This document shows positions 63,281 through 64,000 of a stretch of DNA of 64,000 nt, piece after piece. This DNA comes from JBBQVS01 sp963792705 (GTDB lineage: Bacteria > Chloroflexota > Ktedonobacteria > Ktedonobacterales > Ktedonobacteraceae). The first letter of the stretch is position 1. Each line of letters starts with the position of its first letter. The position numbers and the translations under genes are program-made. The notes under the pieces are model-generated. The model searched no databases, was not told where the DNA came from, and saw only the letters and a program-made list of their open reading frames with translations. Where the stretch lies: assembly GCA_963792705.1 (NCBI GenBank), contig CAWBXD010000016.1, positions 186,001 through 250,000 of the forward strand, given 5' to 3'.

Positions 63281-64000
63281 ATGAAATATTTTCTGATTGT
63301 CCTGGTATTGATTGGTGGCATGACCAGCCTAGCACTGGAGATGTGCGCTGAACGTCTCATGGAACCATACTTCGGAACCTCGTTGATTGTCTGGGCAAGC
63401 TTGATCGGATTAATCCTGATTTATCTTACCGTTGGCTATTTAGTGGGGGGGAGATTAGCAGATCGTTATCCATCGGAACAGGTATTATGTGTTATTACGG
63501 CGGCAGCAGCACTCGCAATAGCTCTTATTCCATTCGTGAGTCAAGGTATTTTGCAGTGGTCGGTCACAGGGCTTGAGCAAGTCTCGGTGAGTATTTTCCT
63601 CAGTTCTCTCATTGGAACAATTCTTCTTTTTGCAGTTCCAGTCACACTCCTGGGAATTGTTTCTCCGTTTGCAATCCGACTGCTGACAAAAGAAGTCTCG
63701 CAAAGTGGACGCTCAAGCGGCTCATTGTATGCCATTTCGACGTTTGGGAGCATCGTAGGTGCGTTTCTTCCTGTTCTGTGGTTGATACCAACCTTTGGTG
63801 TGAGGCGGACATTGCTTATTTTCGGTGTCCTGCTTTTCGCAGCGTCGTTATGGGGACTACGCCCACTATGGCGACCATCATTTTTGCTTGTTGTGGTTGC
63901 GCTCGTTTTGCCCTTAGGACCACTCAAAGACATCCCGAATTTAGTTTATGATAAAGAGTCCTTGTACAACTACATACAGGTCACTCAGCAGCCAGATGGG
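63281..64000 (+). CDS. Spermidine synthase-like membrane protein, 5' part (cut by window end)
   Basis: The first 240 codons are visible; the frame is open at the right edge. It starts MKYFLIVLVLIGGMTSLALE with GGAGC six bases upstream. The visible part is an N-terminal membrane domain of about six or seven helices (SLIVWASLIGLILIYLTVG, GGRLADRYP), as in fused MFS/spermidine synthase proteins, whose SAM-binding synthase domain would follow. The last residues (YDKESLYNYIQVTQQPDG) mark the start of that synthase domain. Whether it makes polyamines is unknown. It is 24 bases after the zinc-ribbon gene and probably co-transcribed. Confidence 0.85.
   Translation, partial: MKYFLIVLVLIGGMTSLALEMCAERLMEPYFGTSLIVWASLIGLILIYLTVGYLVGGRLADRYPSEQVLCVITAAAALAIALIPFVSQGILQWSVTGLEQVSVSIFLSSLIGTILLFAVPVTLLGIVSPFAIRLLTKEVSQSGRSSGSLYAISTFGSIVGAFLPVLWLIPTFGVRRTLLIFGVLLFAASLWGLRPLWRPSFLLVVVALVLPLGPLKDIPNLVYDKESLYNYIQVTQQPDG

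Overview
The window looks like chromosomal DNA of a Ktedonobacteria-like Chloroflexota (Ktedonobacter/Dictyobacter type). This is an inference from several signs together: an FMN-riboswitch-controlled RibXY-type riboflavin importer, a coenzyme F420 cluster, a large Ser/Thr kinase with an external sensor domain, a Gly-rich RRM protein, moderate GC, and many long perfect hairpins between genes. Genes are housekeeping and metabolic with short operons. No insertion sequence, prophage, CRISPR array or tRNA gene was recognised.

Layout. 1-4966 (minus): argC-argB-hisS-like-hisG behind a T-box leader with its own promoter and terminator; the likely specifier is an Arg codon. 5230-11130 (plus): VOC dioxygenase-like protein, CDF metal transporter, aminotransferase, membrane Ser/Thr kinase. 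11227-14770 (minus): riboflavin importer ribX-ribY under an FMN riboswitch, PIG-L deacetylase, DoxX protein. 14988-18033 (plus): F420 cluster cofE, nitroreductase, cofD, cofC. 18108-27476: membrane-linked MutS-like ATPase, a DUF2993-like exported protein, glnA, moaA, an excisionase-type HTH protein, thyX, GNAT, a frameshifted NUDIX gene and a class V aminotransferase.

27566-37971: a solitary 5S rRNA with a near-consensus promoter, smc broken by one apparent extra base, a Pro/Gln-rich membrane protein, an ArsB-type transporter, a REP-like palindromic repeat block, and a giant beta-CASP metallo-beta-lactamase protein carrying three copies of a roughly 128-residue module. 38354-42719: LLM-class (probably F420-dependent) oxidoreductase, ComB-like phosphatase, phosphotransferase, GNAT, formyltransferase.

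42772-44579 holds the most striking locus. A YggX-like protein with a Gly-rich tail overlaps by four bases a radical SAM gene whose apparent TGA stop is best read as selenocysteine. The frame continues as Cys-Sec-Ala-Glu-Pro and ends at a TAG twelve codons later, and a bacterial SECIS-like hairpin starts two bases after the TGA.

44889-64000: response regulator, exported protein, PAS histidine kinase, single-chain DUF262/DUF1524 nuclease, RRM protein, ATP-grasp ligase with a small partner, BNR-repeat exported protein, HAD phosphatase, GH38 alpha-mannosidase, methyltransferase, stand-alone JAMM peptidase, zinc-ribbon membrane protein, and the start of a spermidine-synthase-like membrane protein cut by the window end.
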